Shown piece after piece: positions 1 through 7,880 of a stretch of 64,000 nucleotides of DNA. The DNA lies in NCBI RefSeq assembly GCF_017726655.1, contig NZ_CP072308.1, positions 1,364,001 through 1,428,000 on the forward strand, read 5' to 3'. Position numbers and translations under genes: made by a program. How positions within the stretch are numbered: the stretch's first letter is position 1; the number at the start of each line of letters is the position of its first letter. Under the pieces are notes generated by a model, which made no database searches, had not been told where the DNA came from, and saw only the letters and a program-made list of their open reading frames with translations. The DNA is from Agrobacterium tumefaciens (GTDB lineage: Bacteria > Pseudomonadota > Alphaproteobacteria > Rhizobiales > Rhizobiaceae).

Positions 1-1138
1 CCTGCTGCCGGTGCTGCGCAATGTGCGCGACAACCAGAAAGGCCCCGTCCTCATCCATGTGGTGACGCAGAAGGGCAAGGGTTACGCCCCGGCGGAAGCG
101 GCAGCGGACAAATATCACGGCGTCAACAAGTTCGACGTCATCACCGGCGCGCAGGCGAAAGCCAAGCCGAATGCGCCGAGCTACACCAGCGTCTTTGCCG
201 AGGCCCTGATCCAGGAAGCGACCCTCGACGACAAGATCATCGGTGTAACGGCGGCCATGCCCAACGGCACCGGCCTCGACAAGATGGCCGAGCTTTTCCC
301 GGCCCGCACCTTCGATGTCGGCATTGCCGAACAGCACGCCGTCACCTTTGCGGCCGGACTTGCGGCTGACGGGTACAAGCCGTTCTGCGCGCTTTATTCC
401 ACTTTCCTGCAACGCGGTTACGACCAGTTGGTGCATGACGTGGCGATCCAGAGCCTGCCCGTGCGTTTCCCCATCGACCGCGCCGGGTTCGTCGGTGCCG
501 ATGGCCCGACCCATGCCGGCTCCTTCGACACCACTTTCCTTGCCACCCTGCCCGGCATGGTGGTGATGGCGGCGTCTGACGAGGCCGAACTGAAACATAT
601 GGTCCGCACGGCAGCGGCCTATGACGAAGGCCCGATTTCCTTCCGTTATCCGCGCGGAGAAGGTGTTGGCGTCGAGATGCCCGCGCGCGGCGAGATTCTC
701 CAGATCGGCAAGGGCCGCATCATCAAGGAAGGCACCAAGGTTGCGCTGCTCTCCTTCGGCACGCGGCTTGCGGAATGCCTGGCGGCTGCCGAAGACCTCG
801 ATGCCGCCGGACTTTCGACGACGGTTGCCGATGCGCGCTTTGCCAAGCCGCTCGATCTCGACCTCATCCGCCAGCTTGCCGCCCATCACGAGGTTCTGGT
901 GACGATCGAGGAAGGTTCCGTTGGCGGCTTTGGAGCACATGTGCTGCATTTCATGGCGAGCGCGGGCCTGCTCGACCATGGCCCGAAGGTCCGCACCCTA
1001 ACCCTGCCCGATCAATGGGTGGAACAGGCCAGGCCCGAGACCATGTATGCCAATGCCGGCCTCGACCGCGCCGGCATCGTTTCCACCGTGTTTAATGCAC
1101 TCGGCCAGCGTCAGGCCGGTGTCGGATTTGCAGGCTGA
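1..1138 (+). CDS. dxs: 1-deoxy-D-xylulose-5-phosphate synthase, C-terminal part (5' end outside window)
   Basis: Dxs condenses pyruvate with glyceraldehyde 3-phosphate, using thiamine diphosphate, in the first step of the MEP isoprenoid pathway. The reading frame is open from the first bases, so the gene begins upstream and no start is assigned. The visible part holds the end of the N-terminal domain ([15 protein letters not shown]), the transketolase-type pyrimidine-binding domain with the acidic motif [17 protein letters not shown] and the block [18 protein letters not shown], and the C-terminal transketolase domain. These are highly typical of Dxs. The stop is TGA at 1136-1138. A weak GC hairpin follows at 1162-1181. 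In many alphaproteobacteria tlyA lies close to dxs; here about 6 kb of unrelated genes separate them. Confidence 0.97.
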   Translation, partial: LLPVLRNVRDNQKGPVLIHVVTQKGKGYAPAEAAADKYHGVNKFDVITGAQAKAKPNAPSYTSVFAEALIQEATLDDKIIGVTAAMPNGTGLDKMAELFPARTFDVGIAEQHAVTFAAGLAADGYKPFCALYSTFLQRGYDQLVHDVAIQSLPVRFPIDRAGFVGADGPTHAGSFDTTFLATLPGMVVMAASDEAELKHMVRTAAAYDEGPISFRYPRGEGVGVEMPARGEILQIGKGRIIKEGTKVALLSFGTRLAECLAAAEDLDAAGLSTTVADARFAKPLDLDLIRQLAAHHEVLVTIEEGSVGGFGAHVLHFMASAGLLDHGPKVRTLTLPDQWVEQARPETMYANAGLDRAGIVSTVFNALGQRQAGVGFAG

Positions 1139-1195
1139 AGCACGCTGTCCGAGGAGAAGCAGGCGGGCATTTGGTCCCGCCCCTCGTCACTGGTT

Positions 1196-1558
1196 TTATG
1201 CCGCCGTGGCATCAAGAAAACCGACGACACTGTCTATCCGGCCGTCGGCATCGCGGCTGACGATATCGGTGCCGCCAGCGACGTCGTCGCCGTCAGGCGA
1301 AACCAGACGCCATGAGAAACGGGTAAAATCGCCGTGTCCGTCAGGGGTGCCGGTCAGCACGAAGCGATATCCAGGAAATTTCTGCCGCGCCGCCTCGATC
1401 ATGGCGGTGATCCCCTTCCGGCCCTCGCCCTGCATCAAGGGATCGATATAACGGGCGGTTTCGGCCCATGCCTTGTTTACCATCAGCTTGCGGCGTTCGC
1501 CGTCTTCTTCGTTCCAGACTGCGAGATAGGTTTCGGCGATTGCGAGATGCTGCGTCAT
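1196..1558 (-). CDS. NTF2-like (SnoaL-type) protein
   Basis: This 120-residue protein has the size and pattern of the NTF2-like alpha+beta barrel: an N-terminal helix (MTQHLAIAETYLAVWNEED), an AETARYIDPLMQGEGRKGI segment and late strands with DFTRFSWRLVSPDG. Such folds form small hydrophobic pockets and serve as isomerases, cyclases or ligand-binding proteins; the substrate cannot be read from sequence. The ATG at 1558 is chosen because AAGGAG lies just upstream on the minus strand; a longer reading to 1615 has no such site. The gene is divergent from an XRE-type regulator, with a perfect palindrome between them at 1615-1631, so it is a likely target of that regulator. Confidence 0.8.
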   Translation of the reverse strand: MTQHLAIAETYLAVWNEEDGERRKLMVNKAWAETARYIDPLMQGEGRKGITAMIEAARQKFPGYRFVLTGTPDGHGDFTRFSWRLVSPDGDDVAGGTDIVSRDADGRIDSVVGFLDATAA

Positions 1559-1614
1559 GATTGCGCTCCTTGTGGTTGACGGACCAAACATGCCGGGGGT
1601 CGGGAAGCGGAACA

Positions 1615-1631
1615 ATTACCTCTGAGGTAAT
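1615..1631. promoter_or_regulatory. 17-bp perfect palindrome, candidate operator
   Basis: ATTACCTC-T-GAGGTAAT is an exact 8-bp inverted repeat around one base, in the 107-bp space between the NTF2-like gene and the XRE regulator gene. Its position suggests the binding site of that regulator, acting on both promoters. The binding itself is inferred. Confidence 0.65.
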
Positions 1632-1665
1632 CGCATCGGCGATATCTTCTGCTAGGCTGCGGGGC

Positions 1666-2460
1666 ATGACACATCATCGAGAACATGTCGGCCAGCTGCT
1701 GAAGGAATGGCGAGCCCGCCGCAGATTGAGCCAGCTCGATCTGGCCGTGGAGGCTGAAATATCCACGCGTCACCTGAGTTTTGTGGAAAGCGGGCGCTCC
1801 TCCCCCAGTCGCGACATGCTGGAGAGGCTGGCCGAGCGGCTTTCCATGCCCGCCCGCGCCGCCAACCGGCTGATGCTGGCGGCGGGTTATGCGCCTGTTC
1901 ATTCCGAACGGCCGATGGACGCGCCCGATATGGCGGCGGCCCGGCAGGCGGTCGAAACCGTGGTGCACGGGCATATGCCCTTCCCCGCCCTTGCCGTTGA
2001 TCGGCACTGGAACGTCGTTCTCGCCAATGGCGCGATCACGTCGCTTCTGGCCGGCGTTTCAGAAGAGCTGCTTCGCCCGCCGCTCAACGCCTTGAGGGTG
2101 AGCCTGCATCCGCAGGGCCTGAGTTCGCGCATCGTCAATCTTGCCGAATGGCGTCATCATCTGCTGGAACGCCTTGGCCGTCAGGTCGAAGAGACGGGGG
2201 ACGAGGTGCTTTCCCGGCTACATGCGGAGCTTGCGGCCTATCCCGCGCCAAAGGCCTCGCCCCATGCGACCGGGGCCGACCCTCTGGCCATACCGCTCCA
2301 GCTTCGTGATGCGTCTTCGGGCGGCATATTGAGCTTCATTTCAACCACCACGGTTTTCGGAACGGCCACAGACGTCACGCTGTCCGAACTGGTGCTGGAG
2401 TGTTTCTACCCCGCCGACGCGGCGACCCGCGCGGCACTGCTGCAAAGTCCCGGGGAGTAA
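1666..2460 (+). CDS. XRE-family transcriptional regulator with MmyB-like ligand domain
   Basis: This 264-residue protein has an N-terminal helix-turn-helix (about residues 12-65: LLKEWRARRRLSQLDLAVEA, then FVESGRSSPSRDMLERLAER) followed by a domain with the MmyB-type PAS-like pattern (FPALAVDRHWNVVLANGAI and NLAEWRHHLLERL). Proteins of this build usually repress a neighbouring divergent oxidoreductase or small enzyme gene and respond to a small hydrophobic ligand. The ATG at 1666 is used; an in-frame reading from 1561 would run across the palindrome and is rejected. The ABM protein gene follows 5 bp after the stop, so the two are likely one operon. Confidence 0.88.
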   Translation: MTHHREHVGQLLKEWRARRRLSQLDLAVEAEISTRHLSFVESGRSSPSRDMLERLAERLSMPARAANRLMLAAGYAPVHSERPMDAPDMAAARQAVETVVHGHMPFPALAVDRHWNVVLANGAITSLLAGVSEELLRPPLNALRVSLHPQGLSSRIVNLAEWRHHLLERLGRQVEETGDEVLSRLHAELAAYPAPKASPHATGADPLAIPLQLRDASSGGILSFISTTTVFGTATDVTLSELVLECFYPADAATRAALLQSPGE

Positions 2461-2465
2461 GAACC

Positions 2466-2780
2466 GTGCACACCACCTATCTCATCGGCTTTCAGGTGCG
2501 CCCCAGCCAGCGCGAGCGTTTTCTCGAATTGCTGAACGCGCTGCTCGACGCCATGCGGCACGAAAAGACCTTCGTGAACGCAACCCTGCACCGGGATGGC
2601 GAAAACGAGAACCGGTTCCTGCTGCATGAGACCTGGAGTGACCATCAGGACGTCATCGACGTTCAGATCCACCGGCCCTATCGGCAGGTATGGCACGATG
2701 CCCTGCCCGCTCTGTTGGAAGCGCCGCGCGATATTTCCGTCTGGCACCCAATGCGGTCGGATCATCAAACGATCGAATGA
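2466..2780 (+). CDS. antibiotic biosynthesis monooxygenase (ABM) domain protein
   Basis: This 104-residue protein matches the dimeric alpha/beta ABM fold: a first strand HTTYLIGFQVRPSQ, a helix RERFLELLNALLDAM, then FLLHETWSDHQDVIDVQIHR and a closing strand ending ISVWHPM. Members oxidise quinol-type substrates or bind small electrophiles without a classical cofactor. The start is GTG at 2466, preceded by GGGGAG that overlaps the end of the XRE gene. The 3' end overlaps the convergent ACT-domain gene by 16 bp. The specific substrate is unknown. Confidence 0.82.
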   Translation: MHTTYLIGFQVRPSQRERFLELLNALLDAMRHEKTFVNATLHRDGENENRFLLHETWSDHQDVIDVQIHRPYRQVWHDALPALLEAPRDISVWHPMRSDHQTIE

Positions 2781-3148
2781 CCTGCATTTGCCAGCAGTTC
2801 AAACGTTCTCTCCAGATCTTTCGATTTCACCAGCAGGTGATCGCCATCGAAAGTCGAAACAACGAATATCCCGATGTCATTGGTCGATAGCGGTTCGATC
2901 ACCGAAAGCACGATGCCGGTCTCATCAAAGGCGAACGGGCCCTGAAGTTTGAGGCAATTCCAGCCGGTGTCGGCCTTGACATCCTGAGGGATACGCTCCT
3001 GGCGGCAGACGACGGAAAGCTCATCATCGGTCCGGCTGATACTGAGAAAACCTGTACCATCGGCCCAGGCTGGAATGGATGCATCGGCAGGAAGCCGGGC
3101 CACCCCGTAGGCACCCTCCAAGAGCCTTAACTTAACGCGAGCCGCCAT
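2765..3148 (-). CDS. ACT domain-containing protein (CASTOR/ACT_7-like)
   Basis: This 127-residue protein reads as two ACT-like modules: VKLRLLEGAYGVARLPAD and FLSISRTDDELSVVCRQERIP first, then LQGPFAFDETGIVLSVIEPL and DIGIFVVSTFDGDHLLVKS. Small paired-ACT proteins bind amino acids and act as sensors or allosteric modules. The ATG at 3148 is preferred because AAAGGG stands about 8 bases upstream; a start at 3184 would add 12 residues. It sits just downstream of an Lrp/AsnC regulator gene on the same strand, which fits an amino-acid-sensing context. Confidence 0.78.
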   Translation of the reverse strand: MAARVKLRLLEGAYGVARLPADASIPAWADGTGFLSISRTDDELSVVCRQERIPQDVKADTGWNCLKLQGPFAFDETGIVLSVIEPLSTNDIGIFVVSTFDGDHLLVKSKDLERTFELLANAGHSIV

Positions 3149-3206
3149 CTCATATCCCTTTGGTTCCTTGAAATTAAAAGGCATTCCCCGCTGTATGCCA
3201 CCGGTT

Positions 3207-3659
3207 TCAAATCCTGATGGCTGTTTCCTCTTTCGCCGTCTTGATAACGACCATCGTAAAAAAGCGCGCTACATTATTCTGGTCGCGGAACAACCGGTCA
3301 CAGAGGGCGTCATATTCTTCCATATCGCGCAGCCGCAGCATCAGCACCACGTCTGTTTCGCCGGTCACCGCGTAGGCATGCGAGACCGCTTCCTCAGCGC
3401 TCGCAAGGTCCAGAAAGCGGCGCATCTGCTGCTCTCCGTGCTGTTTCAGCTCCACGGTCACTAACGCCTTGAGGACGCGTCCCGCCTTTGCCGGGTTGAG
3501 AATGGCCACGATACGATCAATGACACCCGAGTTATGCAGCCGCTGGACGCGCCGCAGGCAACTCGACGCGGACAGGCCCACCGCATCGGCCATCTCCACA
3601 TTGGTACGTGATGCATCACTCTGCAAAAGATTGAGCAATTTTCGGTCGATCCGATCCAT
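3207..3659 (-). CDS. Lrp/AsnC family transcriptional regulator
   Basis: This 150-residue protein has the standard Lrp layout: an N-terminal winged helix (DRIDRKLLNLLQSDASRTNV, then DAVGLSASSCLRRVQRLHNSG) and a C-terminal RAM effector domain (VLKALVTVELKQHGEQQM, HAYAVTGETDVVLMLRLRDM, VARFFTMVVIKTAKEE). It should assemble as an octamer and respond to an amino acid. The ATG at 3659 gives the usual length and has AGGA 8 bases upstream; an in-frame ATG at 3668 is too close to that site. The gene is divergent from a GATE-domain transporter, with a cluster of TGCAAT sites between them. Confidence 0.9.
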   Translation of the reverse strand: MDRIDRKLLNLLQSDASRTNVEMADAVGLSASSCLRRVQRLHNSGVIDRIVAILNPAKAGRVLKALVTVELKQHGEQQMRRFLDLASAEEAVSHAYAVTGETDVVLMLRLRDMEEYDALCDRLFRDQNNVARFFTMVVIKTAKEETAIRI

Positions 3660-3687
3660 GAACCGCATCCTATCGTCCAACATCATC

Positions 3688-3720
3688 TTTGCAATAAAAT
3701 TGCATAAAGCTGCAATCTTT
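3688..3720. promoter_or_regulatory. TGCAAT/ATTGCA array, candidate Lrp operator
   Basis: The inverted pair TGCAAT (3690-3695) and ATTGCA (3699-3704), separated by AAA, is followed by a third TGCAAT at 3711-3716. The spot is unusually AT-rich for the window and lies between the Lrp gene and the divergent transporter. This is where an Lrp-type protein would regulate itself and its target. Binding is inferred. Confidence 0.6.
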
Positions 3721-3779
3721 GACCGCAAATGCGAATGGGCTGCGGTTAGTGAATGGGAACAGGTCTCGGAGAGGTTCAC

Positions 3780-4742
3780 ATGTCACTAATACCGCTGCTT
3801 TGGAAGACAATGCGGGAAACGTTTGTCATCTACTGGCTCCTCTTGCGCATCACCGTTCCGATTGCGATTGCAACCGAAGTGCTGTCGCGGATGGGAGCGA
3901 TCGAAGCCGTGGCGCCCGCTTTTGCGCCGGTCATGAGCCTCATCGGCCTGCCGCCGGAACTTGGTCTCGCATGGCTGACTGCGATGCTGATCGGTATCTG
4001 GGGGGCCGTGCCGCTCATCTTCACGCTTGTCCCCGCATCTTCGCTAACCTCTGCGGATATCACCGTCTTTTCGGCGCTCATCCTGTTCGCCCATGGTCTG
4101 CCCATCGAACAGAAGATCATCGAAAAGGCCGGCCCGGGCGTGCTGATCACCACGACGCTGCGTGTCGGTAGCGGGTTGATCTATGCCTTTCTCCTGCACC
4201 AGCTTCTGCAAGGGACAGGCTGGTTATCAGGCCCGGTAAGTCCTGTCTGGATTGCGATGAGTGCTTCGTCCGATTGGCCCGCCTATTTTCTTGGTCTCGG
4301 TGAAACAATGCTCTGGATGCTCGTCATCCTTCTCGCCCTTTCTTTTGGGCTTGAACTCCTGAGGCTCACCGGCCTTCTGGCATTGATGATGAAAGCTCTG
4401 TCGCCCCTCCTGCGTCTTGCGGGCATTCGCGGTGAGGCCGAACATCTCACGGCTATCGGATTGTTCCTCGGCATTTCCTATGGTGCGGGTTTCCTGATCC
4501 GCGAGGCGCAATCGGGGGCGATATCACCCCGGCAGGTGTTTTTGTCCTGCGTCCTCATGGGGTTTGCCCATAGCGTGATTGAGGACACGCTCGTCGTGAT
4601 GTCGCTCGGCGCGGATGTCTATGGCGTGCTTCTCGGGCGCCTCGTTTTCGCTGTCGCCGCCACCGCAGTCATCGCTGCCCTGCTTCATCGCCTGTCGGAT
4701 GAGATTTTCTTTGCACGGATGTTCCGGCAACAGCGCGCCTAA
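3780..4742 (+). CDS. GATE/nucleoside-recognition domain membrane protein
   Basis: This 320-residue polytopic protein appears to have about eight membrane segments in two homologous halves, each starting with a short amphipathic stretch and ending in a GATE-type motif (for example LTAMLIGIWGAVPLIFTLVP and IGLFLGISYGAGFLIREAQS). The family includes nucleoside transporters and SpmA/B-like proteins; the substrate is not evident. The ATG at 3780 follows GGAGAGG. It stands alone, divergent from an Lrp regulator, so an amino acid or other nitrogenous substrate under Lrp control is plausible but unproven. Confidence 0.75.
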   Translation: MSLIPLLWKTMRETFVIYWLLLRITVPIAIATEVLSRMGAIEAVAPAFAPVMSLIGLPPELGLAWLTAMLIGIWGAVPLIFTLVPASSLTSADITVFSALILFAHGLPIEQKIIEKAGPGVLITTTLRVGSGLIYAFLLHQLLQGTGWLSGPVSPVWIAMSASSDWPAYFLGLGETMLWMLVILLALSFGLELLRLTGLLALMMKALSPLLRLAGIRGEAEHLTAIGLFLGISYGAGFLIREAQSGAISPRQVFLSCVLMGFAHSVIEDTLVVMSLGADVYGVLLGRLVFAVAATAVIAALLHRLSDEIFFARMFRQQRA

Positions 4743-4773
4743 TGACCTTCAATTTGAAAATGCCGACACAAAA

Positions 4774-4793
4774 CGGGGGCCTTTCGGCCCCCG
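4774..4793 (-). terminator. Rho-independent terminator of the chemoreceptor gene
   Basis: CGGGGGCC and GGCCCCCG form an 8-bp perfect stem with a 4-base loop. On the minus strand it is followed by TTTTG, so it terminates the chemoreceptor transcript; it may also act on the converging plus-strand gene. Confidence 0.8.
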
Positions 4794-4820
4794 ATCCGTC
4801 GGTTCAATCTGAAGCCGCGC

Positions 4821-6854
4821 TCAAAACTCCGTCCAGTCCTGCTCCTTGGCAGCCGGCGCTTCTGAGCCGCCGCCGAAGGCGCGGGCGAGGCTTTGGCCGA
4901 GTGCGCGGGCGGGTGATGCGACGGGCCTTGCGGTTGCGGAGGCGGACTTGACTGGAGCCTTGCGGACCGGCGCGGCAGACGCAGGCTGGAAGGCAGGCTT
5001 GGCCGAAGTCTGGCGCGGAGCGGAATATCCGCCGGCACCGTTACCGGCACTTGCAACGGCCATCCGGGCGCCGCCCATGTTGAACTGGCCAAGCAGGCTG
5101 TTCAGCGCCTGCGCTTCGCGGGCCAGCGAATGGCTGGCAGCGGTCTGCTGTTCCACCATGGCCGCATTCTGCTGCGTGCCCTGATCCATTGTATTGACGG
5201 CCGTATTGATCTCCTGAAGGCCCGTCGCCTGTTCGCGGGCGGCAACGACGATTGCGCTCACATGGGCGTTGATCTCTTCGACTTCCGACACGATGAGCTC
5301 GAGAGCCTTGCCGGTTTCGTCAACGAGATTGACGCCGTTTTCCACCTGCTGGCTGGAGGCGCCGATCAGTGTCTTGATTTCCTTGGCGGCATTGGCCGAG
5401 CGCTGCGCCAGTTCGCGAACTTCCTGCGCAACCACCGCAAAACCCTTGCCGGCATCACCGGCGCGGGCCGCTTCCACACCAGCGTTCAGCGCGAGCAGAT
5501 TGGTCTGGAAGGCGATGTCATCGATAACGCCGATGATATTGCCGATTTCGCCAGACGATTTTTCGATTTCGCGCATCGCGGCGACGGCCTTGCGAACGAC
5601 AACACCCGACTTTTCAGCGCCTGCACGGGCGCGCTGGACCAGATTGCCGGCATCTTCCGCACCGCGGGCGCTATCACGAACGGTGGTGGTAACTTCTTCG
5701 AGCGCCGCGGCGGTCTCTTCGATGGAGGCCGCCTGCTGTTCGGTGCGGCGCGACAAATCGTCGGCGGCGGAGAGCATTTCGGCGGCGCCGGCATTGATGG
5801 CGGCGGCGTTTTCACCGACCGTACGCAATGCCTGTTGCAACTTTTCAACCGCGCTGTTGAAGTTTACGCGCACCGGATCGATCGCAGGCGCAAATGGTGT
5901 TTCGATGCGATAGGAAAGATCGCCATCCGCCAGTGCGGCGAGACCCTTGCCGAGCTCGGCGCTGGCAAACGCGCTGGCAGCCTCGTCGCGCGCCTTTTCT
6001 TCCTCGTTGCGGCGGCGTTCCGCCTCGGTTGCGGAGCGCATGCGATCCGTCTCGCCGGCAAGGCGGGCTTTCTCAAGTCCGGCTTCCTTGAAGACCATCA
6101 CGGCCTTTGCCATCTTGCCGACTTCGTCTCCGCGATCCGTTGCGGGAACTTCCGTGGTGAGATCGCCATCGGCGAGCCGGCTCATGGCCGCCGTCATGCC
6201 GACGATCGGCGTCACGATGGAACGCGACAGCGCCCAGATCAGGATCACAGCAAGAAGGCCGGCAACGGCGCCGCCGCCCAGAAGCGCATATTCCAGATTG
6301 CGCGCAGCAGCCTGCTGCTCGACCGCATAACCGGTGGAGAGGGTGTTCAGCTGTTCCTTGATTTTGGCAGCGGCCGCGCGGAAGCCGTCAAGCTGGCCTT
6401 TCGCCTGGTTGCGGCCGATTTCGATGATCTCGGAAATCGGTGCTTCAGTGGTCTTGCGGGCAGCGAGCTGGGGTTCCGCCAGTTCCTTGAAGAAGACGGT
6501 TGCTGATTTCTCCATATCGTCGATGGATTTCAGAATTTCGGGCTCGCCGACGGCCAGGGCGCGCGCTTCATTGAGCTTCTTCAGCATAATGTCGCGCTGG
6601 GCGAAGACATCATTGTAGGTGCTGTCGCTGCGAAAGAGCAGGAAGCCGCGCTGGTTCACGGCCTGCTCTAGCATCGCGGCGGTGGCGCCATCCACGGCAT
6701 GCATGATGGTGTTGGTGCGGTTGTTCTTGATCGCGACACGCTCGCTCCCCAGCGTTTGCCAGTACACGACCGCGGACGCGAGCAGACACACGCCCATCAA
6801 GGCACAGAAGGTGGCTATGAGCTTCAGGTTAATGGGGAGATTTTTCAGCGACAT
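4821..6854 (-). CDS. methyl-accepting chemotaxis protein with CHASE3-like sensor
   Basis: This 677-residue chemoreceptor has a first membrane helix at about 13-33 (LIATFCALMGVCLLASAVVYW), a periplasmic helical sensor with the CHASE3-like NQRGFLLF motif (about 40-185), a second membrane helix (about 188-208), a HAMP segment beginning RSIVTPIVGMTAAMSRLADG, a second HAMP-like stretch with LAALADGDLSYRIE, and the signalling hairpin (IIGVIDDIAFQTNLLALNAG, then EAARAGDAGKGFAVVAQEVR). It ends in DWTEF, a xWxxF pentapeptide of the kind that tethers CheR/CheB. The ATG at 6854 places the start directly before the membrane helix. No other chemotaxis genes are nearby. The ligand is unknown. Confidence 0.95.
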   Translation of the reverse strand: MSLKNLPINLKLIATFCALMGVCLLASAVVYWQTLGSERVAIKNNRTNTIMHAVDGATAAMLEQAVNQRGFLLFRSDSTYNDVFAQRDIMLKKLNEARALAVGEPEILKSIDDMEKSATVFFKELAEPQLAARKTTEAPISEIIEIGRNQAKGQLDGFRAAAAKIKEQLNTLSTGYAVEQQAAARNLEYALLGGGAVAGLLAVILIWALSRSIVTPIVGMTAAMSRLADGDLTTEVPATDRGDEVGKMAKAVMVFKEAGLEKARLAGETDRMRSATEAERRRNEEEKARDEAASAFASAELGKGLAALADGDLSYRIETPFAPAIDPVRVNFNSAVEKLQQALRTVGENAAAINAGAAEMLSAADDLSRRTEQQAASIEETAAALEEVTTTVRDSARGAEDAGNLVQRARAGAEKSGVVVRKAVAAMREIEKSSGEIGNIIGVIDDIAFQTNLLALNAGVEAARAGDAGKGFAVVAQEVRELAQRSANAAKEIKTLIGASSQQVENGVNLVDETGKALELIVSEVEEINAHVSAIVVAAREQATGLQEINTAVNTMDQGTQQNAAMVEQQTAASHSLAREAQALNSLLGQFNMGGARMAVASAGNGAGGYSAPRQTSAKPAFQPASAAPVRKAPVKSASATARPVASPARALGQSLARAFGGGSEAPAAKEQDWTEF

Positions 6855-7127
6855 CGCAAACTCTCTCGGCGACCCGATGCCTTCGAGCAAGAGGCTGCGC
6901 GGCAAAGGTCGCAATTTCAGGATTGGGAGAAGATGCCATCATGGCGGGTTCCGAAGGGCCGCACGGGCCTGGCCACACCCTGCAATACAAGCCTTTATAT
7001 TGGATTAATCTGATATGCGGATTTTGCGGCGCAAAAGCCGCATAGGGCGGTCGCGCAGGCGCTGAAGGCGCCAGGGCGTGATAAATCGCTTGCATCGGCG
7101 AAGTTTGGCGGTCATTGACACGGGACC

Positions 7128-7880
7128 ATGTCCAAAACACCTGAAAATGAACGGCTTGACCAGCTTCTCGTCTCGCTCGGCCACTTTGCCAGCCGCTCAC
7201 GCGCGCGCGACGCGGTGTCGCGGGGCACCGTGAGCGTCAACGGCAAGATCGTTACCAAACCCAGCCAGGCTGTGGCCGGAAATGCCGAAATCGCCATCAG
7301 CGACCCGGCGCAGGCCTATGTGTCGCGCGCCGCGCTCAAGCTTGTTGCAGCGCTCGATCATTTCGGCCTCGATCCCTCCGGCCGCGACTGTCTCGATGTC
7401 GGCGCATCCACGGGCGGCTTTACCGAGGTGCTGCTGGAGCGCGGGGCAGACCATGTCGTCGCCATCGATGTCGGCCACGGGCAAATCCATCCAAGGATCG
7501 AAAACAATCCACGTGTCACCAGTCTCGAAGGGTTGAACGCCCGGTTTCTGACGCCCGAGGATATCGATGAAAGAGCGGTCGGCTTCATTGTTTCGGACGT
7601 GTCCTTCATTTCGCTGAAGCTTGCTCTTGCCCCGGCACTCGAACTTGCCGAGCCGGGTGCACTCGCCGTCCTGCTGGTCAAGCCACAATTCGAGGCTGGA
7701 CGGGACGCCATCAGCAAGGCCGGGCTTCTGAAAGAACCGGAAACCGCGCCCGCCGTGGCGGCAGAGCTTGAACGCTGGCTTATCGAGGACATGGGGTGGA
7801 AAAGCCTCGGCCTCATTCCGTCGCCGATTGCCGGTGGCGATGGCAATGTCGAATTTCTTCTCGGAGGCGAAAAGCCATGA
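7128..7880 (+). CDS. tlyA: TlyA family rRNA (cytidine-2'-O)-methyltransferase
   Basis: TlyA methylates the 2'-O of cytidine in 16S and/or 23S rRNA in the ribosome-assembly context; family members are often labelled hemolysin. The 250-residue protein has an N-terminal S4 RNA-binding domain (RLDQLLVSLGHFASRSRARD, then GTVSVNGKIVTKPSQ) and an FtsJ-like methyltransferase domain with the SAM motif CLDVGASTGGFTEVLLERGA and the later VSDVSFISLKLALAP. The ATG at 7128 is the natural start. Its stop overlaps the next gene by ATGA, so the two are translationally coupled. Confidence 0.95.
   Translation: MSKTPENERLDQLLVSLGHFASRSRARDAVSRGTVSVNGKIVTKPSQAVAGNAEIAISDPAQAYVSRAALKLVAALDHFGLDPSGRDCLDVGASTGGFTEVLLERGADHVVAIDVGHGQIHPRIENNPRVTSLEGLNARFLTPEDIDERAVGFIVSDVSFISLKLALAPALELAEPGALAVLLVKPQFEAGRDAISKAGLLKEPETAPAVAAELERWLIEDMGWKSLGLIPSPIAGGDGNVEFLLGGEKP

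Noticed and set aside
5130..6506. 458-codon open frame antisense to the chemoreceptor
   Set aside because: The chemoreceptor frame carries all recognised motifs; the antisense product is low-complexity and has no ribosome site.
7021..7045. TGCGGC/GCCGCA hairpin before tlyA as a riboswitch
   Set aside because: A single short stem of no known class; it can be chance in GC-rich DNA.
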